Below, piece by piece: positions 46,146 to 55,246 of a stretch of 64,000 nucleotides of DNA. A program made the translations under genes and the position numbers. Positions within the stretch are counted from its first letter, which is position 1. The number at the start of each line of letters is the position of its first letter. Origin of the DNA: Hyphomicrobiales bacterium. GTDB taxonomy: Bacteria; Pseudomonadota; Alphaproteobacteria; Rhizobiales; Xanthobacteraceae. The notes beneath the pieces are model-generated. The model did not search any database. It was given only the letters and a program-made list of their open reading frames with translations, and was not told the DNA's origin. Where the stretch lies: assembly GCA_017305665.1 (NCBI GenBank), contig JAFKKH010000007.1, positions 248,001 to 312,000 of the forward strand, read 5' to 3'.

Positions 46146-46811
46146 GGCCGCCCGCGAGGTCTTGCCGAGCGCCCGCGTCATACCGATGAGAAAGGTATCG
46201 ATGGCGTCGGCAATCATCTTTTCCTTGTCTTCCAGAACCGGCGATTCATAGATGAACTTGCGGACGCCGTAATAGAAGATGCCGCCGTGAAACACCCAGG
46301 CCAGTTCGAGTTCCTTAGCAGTCGGCTTTGACTGCACCGAAAGCCCGGCCTCGAACCGCCATTCCTTGATGATGCGGGTCAGGATCTTGTCGCGCACTGT
46401 GCTGACATACCAGCGGTTGATATCGAGTCCTTTCAGCCCCGAGAACAGATAAATCCGCAGCCAGATCCTGTTGAAGATGGCGTCGGTATAGGTGACGTAA
46501 AAGTACTGCAGCCGGTCGCGCAGCGGACGCGAGCGATCGGACAACCGCTTCTCCCAGTCGCTATCGAGGGGCTCTAGATAAACCTTGCGGTAGACTTCCC
46601 GGATCAGCTCTTCCTTGCTCGGGAAATATCGATAGAGCAGCGGCTGAGTCACCCCCAACCGGCGCGCCAGCTCACGCGTGCCGCCGTTGAACCCCTCCTC
46701 GGCGAAAAACTCGGTCGCCTTACGGATGAATTCCTTTCGACGATCTTCCGGGGACAAGCGCTTCTGCTTGACAGGGATCGCTGTTGCTTTCGCCTTCTTT
46801 CTCATCCGCAT
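46104..46811 (-). CDS. TetR/AcrR family regulator (candidate regulator of the TTATCG sites)
   Basis: The 235-residue protein has the N-terminal helix-turn-helix RKEFIRKATEFFAEEGFNGGTRELARRLGVTQPLLYRYFPSKEEL and an all-helical ligand domain. It is the last gene of the VOC/monooxygenase/flavin reductase operon. Autoregulation by the palindrome at 49156-49173 would be expected. The other three copies of the palindrome stand before genes of the same region, so this protein may control them too. Confidence 0.92.
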   Translation of the reverse strand: MRMRKKAKATAIPVKQKRLSPEDRRKEFIRKATEFFAEEGFNGGTRELARRLGVTQPLLYRYFPSKEELIREVYRKVYLEPLDSDWEKRLSDRSRPLRDRLQYFYVTYTDAIFNRIWLRIYLFSGLKGLDINRWYVSTVRDKILTRIIKEWRFEAGLSVQSKPTAKELELAWVFHGGIFYYGVRKFIYESPVLEDKEKMIADAIDTFLIGMTRALGKTSRAASRNLDRLEAAADR

Positions 46812-46823
46812 TGCTGCCGGGTA

Positions 46824-47363
46824 TCATGCCTCAGAAACGAAATGACCAAAGCCGCCCCGAGCGAACAGCAACGGTTCGCTCCGGTTGTAAGCATAGGTTT
46901 CCACAGCACCAAGGAAAATTACGTGATCTCCCCCATAATATCGGTCCGCCACACGGCATTCGAATGAGGCGACAGTGCCTGGAAGCAGCGGTGCACCACC
47001 GAGCCCCTCGCGCCATTTCACACCGGCGAACTTGTCGGCGGCGGAGACCGCGAACTGCCGCGCCAGATTCCGCTGCCCCACTCCCAGAACATTCACCGCA
47101 AAGTGGCTCGCATTCTGAAACACTCCCATGCTCGGCGAATAGGACGCAAGGCTCCAGAGGACCAATGGCGGGTTGAGTGAAACGGACGCGAACGAGTTGC
47201 AGGTCAACCCAACCGGCTTGCTATCGGGAAGCGTCGCGGTAATGACCGTAACGCCTGTCGCGAATGAACCAAGCGCGTTTCGGAAATCGCGCGGATCGAG
47301 CGGCGAACTATTGCTCGCCAACTCGTTGTCGATGTCGATGCGGTCAGGAGGTGCGGCGGCCAT
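46824..47363 (-). CDS. Flavin reductase, monooxygenase partner (HsaB/HpaC-like)
   Basis: The 179-residue protein has the NAD(P)H:flavin reductase pattern FRNALGSFATGVTVITATLPDSKPVGLTCNSFASVSLNPPLVLW and GGDHVIFLGAVE. It lacks the MarR-like tail of the other reductase. It is 13 bp after the HsaA-like gene and would supply reduced flavin to it, and perhaps to the LLM enzyme. Confidence 0.92.
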   Translation of the reverse strand: MAAAPPDRIDIDNELASNSSPLDPRDFRNALGSFATGVTVITATLPDSKPVGLTCNSFASVSLNPPLVLWSLASYSPSMGVFQNASHFAVNVLGVGQRNLARQFAVSAADKFAGVKWREGLGGAPLLPGTVASFECRVADRYYGGDHVIFLGAVETYAYNRSEPLLFARGGFGHFVSEA

Positions 47364-47375
47364 GGCAACCGTCCT

Positions 47376-48602
47376 TCAAAGGGTAAGATTCTCGGACGGA
47401 AGATCGAGCGCGACACGACCATAGTTGGTTCCGGCCGCATCGAGATTGAAAGCAATATGGGCATTGATCGCGTGCGCATCGCGGAACTGGCGCTGTAGCG
47501 CCCCAGAGGTGTACAGCCCTCGCGCGCCGCTTGCCGAAAACAACAGTTCGACCGCTTCCGTGCACAGGTTGACGGCATAGGCCCCGTCGCGGCGATATCT
47601 CGTTTTTTCAGCTATCGCAGGGATGCGGCCGCGCCTCGCGTCGTCCATCGCATCGATGCAAGTCTGGCGCATGATCAGGCGGGCAGCGTCGACCCTGGCC
47701 GACGCTTCGGCGACCTTGATCTGGGTGGTCTGAAGGTCGCCGAGCTTGGCGCGGTTGTAGGTCGACGCGCGATGACGCGCGATATCCACGTAATCATCGA
47801 CGCACGCCTGCGCATTGCCAAGTGCCGATCCGGACAAGACATAAGGAAACAAGGCGAAGACCGGGAGGGCATAAAGGGCACCGGGATTGACTGCGCTACC
47901 TGGCGTCGGGCCGCCGGCTACATCCTTCACTGCAAGCGTCATATATTCCGGCACGAAAACGTCATTAACCTCGACATCATTCGATCCGGTGCCTTTGAGA
48001 CCCATGGCATTCCAGGCATCGATGATCCGATACTCGTCCTGTTTCAAAAGAAAGATTCGATACTCGACGCCGTCGGCCTCATCCTCTGAAGCCACAATAC
48101 CTGCCAGCATGTTCCAGTGGCTGGAATCCACACCGGACGAAAACGGCCAGCGGCCAGACAGAGTGTAGCCGCCCGCAGCCTTTCGGGCACGCCCCGCCGG
48201 GAAGATGAAGGACGACGCAATCAGGGCATCGGCGCTTTTATTCCAGACCGCATCCTGGGCGCGACGGTCGAACATCGCCAGCATCCAGTGATGGCTGGCC
48301 AGATTGGCGAGATTCCAGGCGACGGACGCATCGGCGAGCGCCACCACATCGGCAAAGTCCACCAGCGCCACATAGTCGAGTTCCGAGCCACCCACGCGCC
48401 TGGGCTGCAGAATCCTGAACAACCCAGCATCGTGAAGTTCGCGCTCGGTCTCCTGCGGCATTCGTCGGCGCTCCTCCGTCAACCCGGCGCGGGCGCGCAG
48501 TTGAGGCAGAAGCGACCGCGCGCGATCGAGCAGCTTCGCATAGGCGCCATTGTCGCCCGTCGATGGCGGCCCGGATTGAAGCTTGCGAACGGTGCCGGAC
48601 AT
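47376..48602 (-). CDS. HsaA-like flavin-dependent monooxygenase (acyl-CoA dehydrogenase fold)
   Basis: The 408-residue protein has the acyl-CoA dehydrogenase fold without the usual catalytic glutamate motif: ERELHDAGLFRILQPRRVGGSELDYVALVDFADVVALADASVAWNLANLASHH near the N-terminus, and GYTLSGRWPFSSGVDSSHW. These traits match the class D flavin monooxygenases such as HsaA and HpaB-like hydroxylases, which need FADH2 or FMNH2. GGAGG lies five bases before the ATG at 48602. Hydroxylation of an aromatic ring is the likely reaction. Confidence 0.88.
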   Translation of the reverse strand: MSGTVRKLQSGPPSTGDNGAYAKLLDRARSLLPQLRARAGLTEERRRMPQETERELHDAGLFRILQPRRVGGSELDYVALVDFADVVALADASVAWNLANLASHHWMLAMFDRRAQDAVWNKSADALIASSFIFPAGRARKAAGGYTLSGRWPFSSGVDSSHWNMLAGIVASEDEADGVEYRIFLLKQDEYRIIDAWNAMGLKGTGSNDVEVNDVFVPEYMTLAVKDVAGGPTPGSAVNPGALYALPVFALFPYVLSGSALGNAQACVDDYVDIARHRASTYNRAKLGDLQTTQIKVAEASARVDAARLIMRQTCIDAMDDARRGRIPAIAEKTRYRRDGAYAVNLCTEAVELLFSASGARGLYTSGALQRQFRDAHAINAHIAFNLDAAGTNYGRVALDLPSENLTL

Positions 48603-48614
48603 CCGATCCTCCAC

Positions 48615-49124
48615 TTAACTTGCCGATGCCTTGACGGATCGCGCCTTTTTCATTTGCGGACGGTCCAGATAAAGCGACGCCTTCAAACCTTCGTCATCCT
48701 GCGTGGCGAACTCCGACAACAACTTCATCTCGGGGATACGCGACCGGTCGAGCATACTGACGTCCGGCCAATCGATTTCGATCAAATTGCCGGCGGGGTC
48801 ACGAAGATACATCTGCACACAACCATCCGGCAGCTCATTGACGGCGTTACGGAACGCCTTGGCGTCGAGAACGCCCAGCGACTTCGCTCTTTCGTAAACG
48901 CCGTGGAAATCATCCACGTCGAGAGCGAAGTGCTGATAGACCGGCACATGATCTTCCAGCTCGAAGACGTGCAGTTGAAGATCGCCGCAGCGCAGATACT
49001 TCGTTTTGAAGCCAAAATTGTATGTCGGGATCAATTCCATCCCGAGGACGTCTTGATAGAATCCTACGGATTCGTCGAGATCCTTGGCGCCGATTGACAG
49101 GTGATTAAACCCGATAACTCTCAT
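48615..49124 (-). CDS. VOC superfamily (glyoxalase/extradiol dioxygenase-like) protein
   Basis: The 169-residue protein is one VOC module pair with metal-ligand positions His in FNHLSIGAKDL, His in YQHFALDVDD and Glu in GNLIEIDWPD. This HHE set is the same as in extradiol dioxygenases, though the protein is short. It stands first in the operon with an HsaA-like hydroxylase, so ring cleavage is plausible. ATG 49124 gives the MRVIGFNHLS opening. Confidence 0.85.
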   Translation of the reverse strand: MRVIGFNHLSIGAKDLDESVGFYQDVLGMELIPTYNFGFKTKYLRCGDLQLHVFELEDHVPVYQHFALDVDDFHGVYERAKSLGVLDAKAFRNAVNELPDGCVQMYLRDPAGNLIEIDWPDVSMLDRSRIPEMKLLSEFATQDDEGLKASLYLDRPQMKKARSVKASAS

Positions 49125-49155
49125 ATCGCGACCTCCCGGGTCGTTCGTTATATTC

Positions 49156-49173
49156 ATTTATCGACCGATAAAT
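49156..49173. promoter_or_regulatory. TetR-type operator ATTTATCGACCGATAAAT (site 3)
   Basis: The best copy of the motif, with perfect eight-base arms. It lies 31 bp upstream of the VOC gene, first in the operon that ends with the TetR gene. Confidence 0.75.
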
Positions 49174-49256
49174 AGTACAAGCATCACCAAAACGCAAGCG
49201 ACTTCCTTGGTGCACGGCACAAGACGGGACGTCTTGCGAGCCAATATGCGTACGCG

Positions 49257-50090
49257 TCAGCCCGGCTTTCCCAACGCAATCAGCGCTTCAGCACGGGACG
49301 ACGGCGCGCGGCGGACACCGCGCAAGGATGCCTGCAGGTCGGCAACGCGCTCTGCATTGGACGCGGCAAGACTTCCGTCGGCGTTCAGAAAGCTGTTCTC
49401 GAAGCCGATCCTGCAATGGCCACCGAGCGCCGCTGCGGCGACGAGTGACGTCGTTTCGGCGGTCCCAAACGCACACGCCCACCATATGAAAGTGCTCGAA
49501 CTTCCCTGCTCTTTCAGTTTGGCCACAAACGGCACCAGTTCGGCCGGGTCGCTTTCCTGGTTTGTGACATAACGTCCGAGCGGGAAGATCAAAGAATGCC
49601 GATGACCCGGAATGATGCCGCGCGCGATCAGACCAAGCAGCCGATCAAGTTCTTCCACCGAATAGACGATGTGCTGCACGGCGATCCTTCGCGCATATGC
49701 CCATCGATAGAGATCAGCCGCGACGTTTTCCGCACTTGCATCCGGAATCAATTCCTTGGTCGCAATGCTCACGGCCTCAGGGACGGTCGCATGCACCACG
49801 GCGATCTGTTCGGTCGGGCTGAATATCCCGACCGCCTCCGTCGTGATCTGGACAATGACGTCCGACCCGACCGCCCGCTTGATGGCGTCGGTCGTGGCGA
49901 GATAACGCGCAGCATCAAGCGTATGCTTCCCAGCGTCATCCCGCACGTGCAGGTGGATCGCTCGGGCGCCTTGGGCGACACAAGCCGCCGCCTCTCTCGC
50001 GATCGCTTCCGGTAAAATCGGCAGATTGGGATGGTCGGCCAGACCTTTGCGTGCACCGTTCGGCGCGACCATGATTGCGAGATCGTTCAT
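49257..50090 (-). CDS. BKACE (3-keto-5-aminohexanoate cleavage) family protein
   Basis: The 277-residue protein has the BKACE metal site H46-x-H48 in IHLHVRD and the Glu231 ligand in IGFEN, matching the His46/His48/Glu230 set of Kce. Family enzymes condense a beta-keto acid with acetyl-CoA and split it to acetoacetate and a CoA ester. It is divergent from the beta-hydroxyacid dehydrogenase gene and shares the site at 50183. A beta-keto acid is therefore a likely intermediate. Confidence 0.9.
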   Translation of the reverse strand: MNDLAIMVAPNGARKGLADHPNLPILPEAIAREAAACVAQGARAIHLHVRDDAGKHTLDAARYLATTDAIKRAVGSDVIVQITTEAVGIFSPTEQIAVVHATVPEAVSIATKELIPDASAENVAADLYRWAYARRIAVQHIVYSVEELDRLLGLIARGIIPGHRHSLIFPLGRYVTNQESDPAELVPFVAKLKEQGSSSTFIWWACAFGTAETTSLVAAAALGGHCRIGFENSFLNADGSLAASNAERVADLQASLRGVRRAPSSRAEALIALGKPG

Positions 50091-50182
50091 TCTTATTCAT
50101 TGCTCCGTCTGCCCGTCGTCGAACATCGCGCCGGGAGCGGTTGCATGATGTAACTCGCCAAACGACTTGACAAGACTTGTAT

Positions 50183-50196
50183 TTATCGATCGATCA
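50183..50196. promoter_or_regulatory. TetR-type operator TTATCGATCGATCA (site 4)
   Basis: A copy with one mismatched arm position in the divergent region between BKACE (start 93 bp away) and the dehydrogenase (start 59 bp away). Confidence 0.6.
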
Positions 50197-50254
50197 TTAT
50201 TGATGAGCCCTCCCCATGCAGGAGCGCTCGGCAAATTCGTTGGCGGAGTAAATC

Positions 50255-51124
50255 ATGGACAACAGGATCATCGGACTCATCGGGCTCGGCATCATGGGCG
50301 GCGCGATCGCGCGAAACCTCGCCGAGAGAGGCTGGCATGTTGTCGGATTCGACATCGACACCACCCGCGCCGCCGACGTTTTGGGTGGGGGAATTGAAAT
50401 CGCTCCAGACATTGCGGGTGTTGTGGCGGCGGCGCCGATCATCATGACGAGCCTGCCCAGTCCCGCTGCTGCACTGGCCGTCGCACAGGAGATCGCCGCG
50501 GCAACGGAAACTGGACGGATCGTCGCCGAACTGAGCACGCTGTCGCTTGCAGACAAATTCCAATTCAAGGCCGCCCTTGACCGGGCCGGACATGTCGCGC
50601 TCGACTGCCCACTCAGCGGTACCGGCGCGCAGGCGGAGGCGCGCGACCTGATCGTCTACGCCAGCGGCGACAGCGCCGCCATCACAACGTGCAAAAGCGT
50701 ATTTGCCGACTTCGCCAAGCGGGATGTCAACCTTGGTCCCTATGGGAATGGCAGCCGAATGAAATTCATCGCCAACCATCTGGTCGCGATTCACAATGTG
50801 GCGGCGGCCGAAGCAATGTTACTGGCCGAGCGCGCCGGTCTCGACCTCAATCAGGTCGTCGACGTTATAGCTCCGGGAGCTGGCGGATCGCGGATGTTTC
50901 AGATGCGCGCGCCAATGATGGCGGCGGGAACATACACGCCCGCGACGATGAAGGTGTCAAACTGGGCCAAGGACATGGCGATCATTGCAGCGTTTGCCAA
51001 TGGTTTCGGATGTGAGACGCCTCTCTTCACGTTGACTCAGCCGATCTATGCGAAGGCACTCGCGAATGGCCTTGGCGAAATGGACACCGCGGCAGTGTTT
51101 GAGGTGCTCAAGGCCGGAAGCTAG
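50255..51124 (+). CDS. Beta-hydroxyacid dehydrogenase (3-hydroxyisobutyrate dehydrogenase family)
   Basis: The 289-residue protein has the NAD-binding IGLIGLGIMGGAIARNLAERGWHVVGFDID, the substrate-binding DCPLSGTGAQAEARDL, and the catalytic Lys in NGSRMKFIANHLVA. GGAG precedes the ATG. It may oxidise a 3-hydroxyacid to the 3-keto acid that BKACE then cleaves, which would make the two divergent genes consecutive steps. Confidence 0.9.
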   Translation: MDNRIIGLIGLGIMGGAIARNLAERGWHVVGFDIDTTRAADVLGGGIEIAPDIAGVVAAAPIIMTSLPSPAAALAVAQEIAAATETGRIVAELSTLSLADKFQFKAALDRAGHVALDCPLSGTGAQAEARDLIVYASGDSAAITTCKSVFADFAKRDVNLGPYGNGSRMKFIANHLVAIHNVAAAEAMLLAERAGLDLNQVVDVIAPGAGGSRMFQMRAPMMAAGTYTPATMKVSNWAKDMAIIAAFANGFGCETPLFTLTQPIYAKALANGLGEMDTAAVFEVLKAGS

Positions 51125-51282
51125 GTTTCCGGGTAACAACGTGTCCAGTGGACGACTGACCTATGATCCATACCTAATTACTTGCTAGGCAACGCGCGAG
51201 CCGAGAGCCTGGTCGGCAAACTTAGCAGCTCCCGCGCTTCACGCAGGGCCATGATTTGAGCGCTGCCTTAGGGCCGATGCGT

Positions 51283-52845
51283 TTAAATCGCCTGACTGTT
51301 ACTCATCAATTTTGTCGCCCGCCGGTCTTTTTTCCCGACACTGTTTTGGGGCAGCTCGTCCACAAGATGCCACTCCTTGGGCCGCTTGAAACCGGCGAGA
51401 CGGCCATCCTCTCGACACCACCGATCCAGATCTTCCGGTGAGGTGCGCGCGTCCCGAACCACCGCGAATGCCACGATGCGCTCACCCCACTTGTGATCAG
51501 CCCCACCGACAACGGTGACATCCGCGATATCGGGATTCTGGATGAGGACCGCTTCGATTTCTTCCGCGGCTACCTTGATGCCACCGGTTGCGATCATGTT
51601 GTCTGCACGCCCGGTGAGGAAGACAAACCCGTCCTGATCGATATAGCCCACATCTCCAGTCCGATACCAGCCGTCGCCCGTCAACACCCGATTCTCCCAG
51701 GAAGAGTCTCCCCAGTTGCGGCTAGCGAACGACGCCGCTCTGACAACAATGTCGCCCACTTCCATGACCGGAAGGGTGTCACGACCAGAACCTCCCGTTG
51801 CAATGACACGCAAATCGCTGTTGAGCGTGGGTTTCCCAACGCTGCCCCACTTACCTTTCGTGATGCAATCCGGGCTGCGTATGACGCAGCCACCGATGCC
51901 GAGGCATTCCGACATGCCGTAGAAGCTGCAGAACGTAGAGCACACCCGTTCGGTGAGCGCCTTGAGATGATGGGGTGAAATCTTCTCACCCAGGTAGGCC
52001 GCCATGCGAAGCGAACTGAGATCATAATGCTCTGGATCGTTTGCAAGGATGCCACGCCACTGTGTCGGTGTCAGCGCCGCGGTGGTGATTTTGTGATCCT
52101 GGATGAGGTGCATGTACCTGACCGGATCCCAGGCTCTGTTGAAAACCACCGCCGCGCCATTGGCCAGAAACGCTCCCGGATGGACAATCCAGACCGCAAA
52201 AGACGGCGCAAATCCGTTTAGAAATCGGTCAGCCGCAGAAATCCCATTCCACATATAAACGCCGCCGGCCCAGCTATGCATGACCGATTCATGGGAATGA
52301 ACAAGGGCCTTGGGCACGCCCGTACTGCCGGAGGAGAGTTGGATGAGAGCGGGATCGCTCGCGGCAACCGGGACATTTCCTCCGAACTCGTCTTCCCGCA
52401 TGAAGTCGTCAATCGTCGGAATGTCTCCCGCTGCGCCGCCGACGCGCACCAGGGCAAGCCCCTTAATGGCACGCCCGAGCTCAAGTGCCAGCGCTTCCTT
52501 TTCGTCGTCGAAGACAAGGATGCTCGGCTGCAACCGTTGGAGCAGTTGTATCTGGTGCGTCAGGGTCTCGCGGTAGTGAAGATTGACCGTGATTATACCG
52601 AGCAATTGCCCCGCATAGTAAGCGCAGGTATGGCTCGTTCCTGCATTGCAGAGGAATGCAATGCGATCCCCTTTCGTCGCACCTAATCTGCAAAAGCCCA
52701 CCGCGATACGCCGACAAGCACTGCCGAAGTCGGCGTAAGTCATGCTGACGTCGGCCTCGACGAGCGCAGTTTCAGCCGCATACCAACGCTCCGATCGCTC
52801 AAGCGAGGCCTTGACCGTCATTACATCGTACATGCGCATTGTCAT
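51283..52845 (-). CDS. Acyl-CoA synthetase (AMP-binding family)
   Basis: The 520-residue enzyme has the ATP loop IQLSSGSTGVPKALVHSHE, the YRTGDVGYIDQDGFVFLTGRADNMI region, and a C-terminal lysine in LPQNSVGKKDRR, the adenylation residue. It should activate a carboxylic acid to a CoA ester with ATP. It overlaps the TetR gene by four bases. It ends the long operon that begins with the 2,4-dienoyl-CoA reductase-like gene. Confidence 0.92.
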   Translation of the reverse strand: MTMRMYDVMTVKASLERSERWYAAETALVEADVSMTYADFGSACRRIAVGFCRLGATKGDRIAFLCNAGTSHTCAYYAGQLLGIITVNLHYRETLTHQIQLLQRLQPSILVFDDEKEALALELGRAIKGLALVRVGGAAGDIPTIDDFMREDEFGGNVPVAASDPALIQLSSGSTGVPKALVHSHESVMHSWAGGVYMWNGISAADRFLNGFAPSFAVWIVHPGAFLANGAAVVFNRAWDPVRYMHLIQDHKITTAALTPTQWRGILANDPEHYDLSSLRMAAYLGEKISPHHLKALTERVCSTFCSFYGMSECLGIGGCVIRSPDCITKGKWGSVGKPTLNSDLRVIATGGSGRDTLPVMEVGDIVVRAASFASRNWGDSSWENRVLTGDGWYRTGDVGYIDQDGFVFLTGRADNMIATGGIKVAAEEIEAVLIQNPDIADVTVVGGADHKWGERIVAFAVVRDARTSPEDLDRWCREDGRLAGFKRPKEWHLVDELPQNSVGKKDRRATKLMSNSQAI

Positions 52846-53462
52846 TGCCCCTGCGAACGAGCCTCCGGCACAACCAGCCCGTCCAGAACCAACGCAATTT
52901 GAGCGCGCGCGATTTCATCAAGCGGTAGCTCTTCGCGTGGGTTGAACCAGAAGGCGACGCCATTCGCGACCGCAATGATCGCGTAACTGATAACTTTCAC
53001 GTCGCAGGGTCGGAACAGGCCAGCCTGAATACCTTGTTCGATCGTGTTCTCGATAATCTGCTCATAGTTTCTGCGCTGGGCAACGATCTTCTTGCGTCGA
53101 TCGCTCTTCAGCCGATTGAGATCGGTCGTGGCAATTATAAAGCGAGTTCGATCCTCCACGACAATGCGCATATGTGTAATGATAATCTCGCGCAACGCCA
53201 TAACGGGATCGTCCGGATTGCGGGCGAGACATTCTTTGGCCCCTTCGGTCAGGCTTTCATTACCCTCGCTCAGCAGAACCGATAGGAGCTCCTCCTTGCT
53301 GCTAAAATGATAATATAGCGAGCCACTTTCCATCGACACAGCGCTCGCGATCTGCCTCATCGTCGTCGCAACATAGCCGTTGGTGCTGAAGAGCTGCTTT
53401 GCTGCCGTCTTGATCGCCTCGCGCTTCACGTCCGCCGCCGGCGACCGGTTTCGTTTCGTCAT
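52842..53462 (-). CDS. TetR family regulator
   Basis: The 206-residue protein has the helix-turn-helix AAKQLFSTNGYVATTMRQIASAVSMESGSLYYHFSSKEELLSVLL and a helical ligand domain. It lies inside the transporter operon, between the LivM-like and acyl-CoA synthetase genes. It is the best candidate for the TAACGAGCGTTA palindrome at 60052, 6.6 kb upstream at the operon's promoter. Confidence 0.92.
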   Translation of the reverse strand: MTKRNRSPAADVKREAIKTAAKQLFSTNGYVATTMRQIASAVSMESGSLYYHFSSKEELLSVLLSEGNESLTEGAKECLARNPDDPVMALREIIITHMRIVVEDRTRFIIATTDLNRLKSDRRKKIVAQRRNYEQIIENTIEQGIQAGLFRPCDVKVISYAIIAVANGVAFWFNPREELPLDEIARAQIALVLDGLVVPEARSQGQ

Positions 53463-53466
53463 GGTT

Positions 53467-54405
53467 CTATCTCGTATTCCTTCGCCGGAACGATTTCCAA
53501 AGCCCTTTCGGAAGCTTCAATAGTCCTGATGGAGCCCACACGACTACAACAATAAAAAGCAATCCAAGGAAAATCGGGTACGCCCTGATGGTGTTCAGCG
53601 CCTGCTTGATGAGAATGAAAAGGGCCGCCCCCAGCATGGGCCCGAGCAATGTTTGCGTCCCGCCAAGCAACACCCAGATAACCGCTTCTGTGGACAGTTC
53701 CGGTCCGACCAATTCAGCGGATAGGCTGCGTGCCAGCAGCGCGTAAAGAACCCCCGCAACGCCGGCAATCATGGCAGAGACGATTGTGATCTGGAATTTA
53801 TATAGTTGCGTATTATAGCCCATTGCCTGAGCTCGCGTTTCGTTGGTCTTGATCCCGACCAGGAGCAGCCCATAATTTGAGCGCACGAGCCATCGCGCAC
53901 CAAGAAAAATCAATGCGGTTGATACAGCGACTATGGCATAGGCGGCTTGCGTGCTCAGGGCCGCCAGCGTGCCGGCACGGGAAATGTATAGCCCGTTCTC
54001 GCCGCCAGTCAGATTCGTCCAACTGAAGGCAATCAGGAAGACGGCGAATGAGGCAAGTAGCGTGACGATAATATAGCCGATACCGCCGGTACGCGTTGCA
54101 AGATAGCCGAGAATCAACCCCGTCAAGCTCGCGGCAACAACCGCCACGAGAAGCGCTACGATCAAAGGGTATCCTGCCGTCAAGATGATCCCGACGGCAT
54201 AGGCTGGAATACCGAAGAATATGGCATGACCGAAGCTCGGTAGACCCGTGTAGCCAAGCAAGAGGTCGAGAGAAAGGGCGAACAGCGCCCAGATCAAAAG
54301 CTCGGTTGCAAGATAAAGGTAATAGTCGGGAAGCACCAACGGAAGCACTGAAAGAAAAACCGCTGATATCGCTAAGCTCCATGACTTGCTCAACGCGTTC
54401 ACCAT
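53467..54405 (-). CDS. Branched-chain amino acid-type ABC permease, LivM-like
   Basis: The 312-residue membrane protein has ALSLDLLLGYTGLPSFGHAIFFGIPAYAVGI and NETRAQAMGYNTQLYKFQITIVSA of LivM. The true start is ATG 54405, which overlaps the LivH-like gene by seven bases; a longer reading continues into that gene in another frame. Confidence 0.9.
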   Translation of the reverse strand: MVNALSKSWSLAISAVFLSVLPLVLPDYYLYLATELLIWALFALSLDLLLGYTGLPSFGHAIFFGIPAYAVGIILTAGYPLIVALLVAVVAASLTGLILGYLATRTGGIGYIIVTLLASFAVFLIAFSWTNLTGGENGLYISRAGTLAALSTQAAYAIVAVSTALIFLGARWLVRSNYGLLLVGIKTNETRAQAMGYNTQLYKFQITIVSAMIAGVAGVLYALLARSLSAELVGPELSTEAVIWVLLGGTQTLLGPMLGAALFILIKQALNTIRAYPIFLGLLFIVVVVWAPSGLLKLPKGLWKSFRRRNTR

Positions 54406-55244
54406 AGTTTCTGCAATCCCTCTCGCCGCACGACCAGGACAAGCATGAACGCGACAAGAACGATGATCGTCGCCACCGTAGGCTCCACGATAAGAGTGAG
54501 CAGCGATTGGGCGAGTCCAGCCAGCAAGCTGGCGATGAGCGCGCCCTGAATATTGCCCATGCCTCCTACGACAACCACCACGAATGCCATGATCATGATC
54601 TCGAGCCCCATGGTCGGATAGGCGCTTGTCACCGGAAGCATGAAGGCGCCGGCCGCACCAGCAAGTCCAGCGCTGATCAATGCGACCCATGTATAAATCG
54701 TCTTGGTCGAGACGCCGACGAGAGCAGCGGCGTCGCGGTTATTGGCGATGGCACGGATGAGCACGCCATAACGGGACTTCTTGAGGAAGAGCGCAAGTGC
54801 AAGGATCAGCAAAAGCCCCGCCACCGTCACGGCAATCCGGTAGACGCCGCCAGCCCAGGGGATCGTGCCCTCGAGCGGAGGCGCCACGAGCTTGAAGTCG
54901 GTCCCGAAAACGAGTTGCATGAGCTCACGCAATACGTACCCGAAACCAAGGGTTAAAAGCGCCCAGCGTAACGGCCCGGCGCCCTTCAGCTTGTCGTAGA
55001 ATATCATTAGCAGAGCCGCGCCGATGATGGCTGTTGCGACTATCCCGATCGCGGCGCTTACCCAAAACTTGTTCAGCAAAGAATAGGCGACCCAGGTAAA
55101 ATAGGCACCCAACGCATAGAACTCGCCATGCGCCAAATTGACGATGTGCATGATGCCGAAGATAAGCGTCAATCCAAGCGCGGTCAGCGCGATGGTTGTT
55201 CCCACCACGACGCCGTTGGCAAGCTGTGACGTGACGATTTCCAT
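54399..55244 (-). CDS. Branched-chain amino acid-type ABC permease, LivH-like
   Basis: The 281-residue membrane protein has VVGTTIALTALGLTLIFGIMHIVNLAHGEFYALGAYF and ANNRDAAALVGVSTKTIY, typical LivH. It starts two bases after the LivF-like stop. Confidence 0.92.
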   Translation of the reverse strand: MEIVTSQLANGVVVGTTIALTALGLTLIFGIMHIVNLAHGEFYALGAYFTWVAYSLLNKFWVSAAIGIVATAIIGAALLMIFYDKLKGAGPLRWALLTLGFGYVLRELMQLVFGTDFKLVAPPLEGTIPWAGGVYRIAVTVAGLLLILALALFLKKSRYGVLIRAIANNRDAAALVGVSTKTIYTWVALISAGLAGAAGAFMLPVTSAYPTMGLEIMIMAFVVVVVGGMGNIQGALIASLLAGLAQSLLTLIVEPTVATIIVLVAFMLVLVVRREGLQKLW

Positions 55245-55246
55245 CG

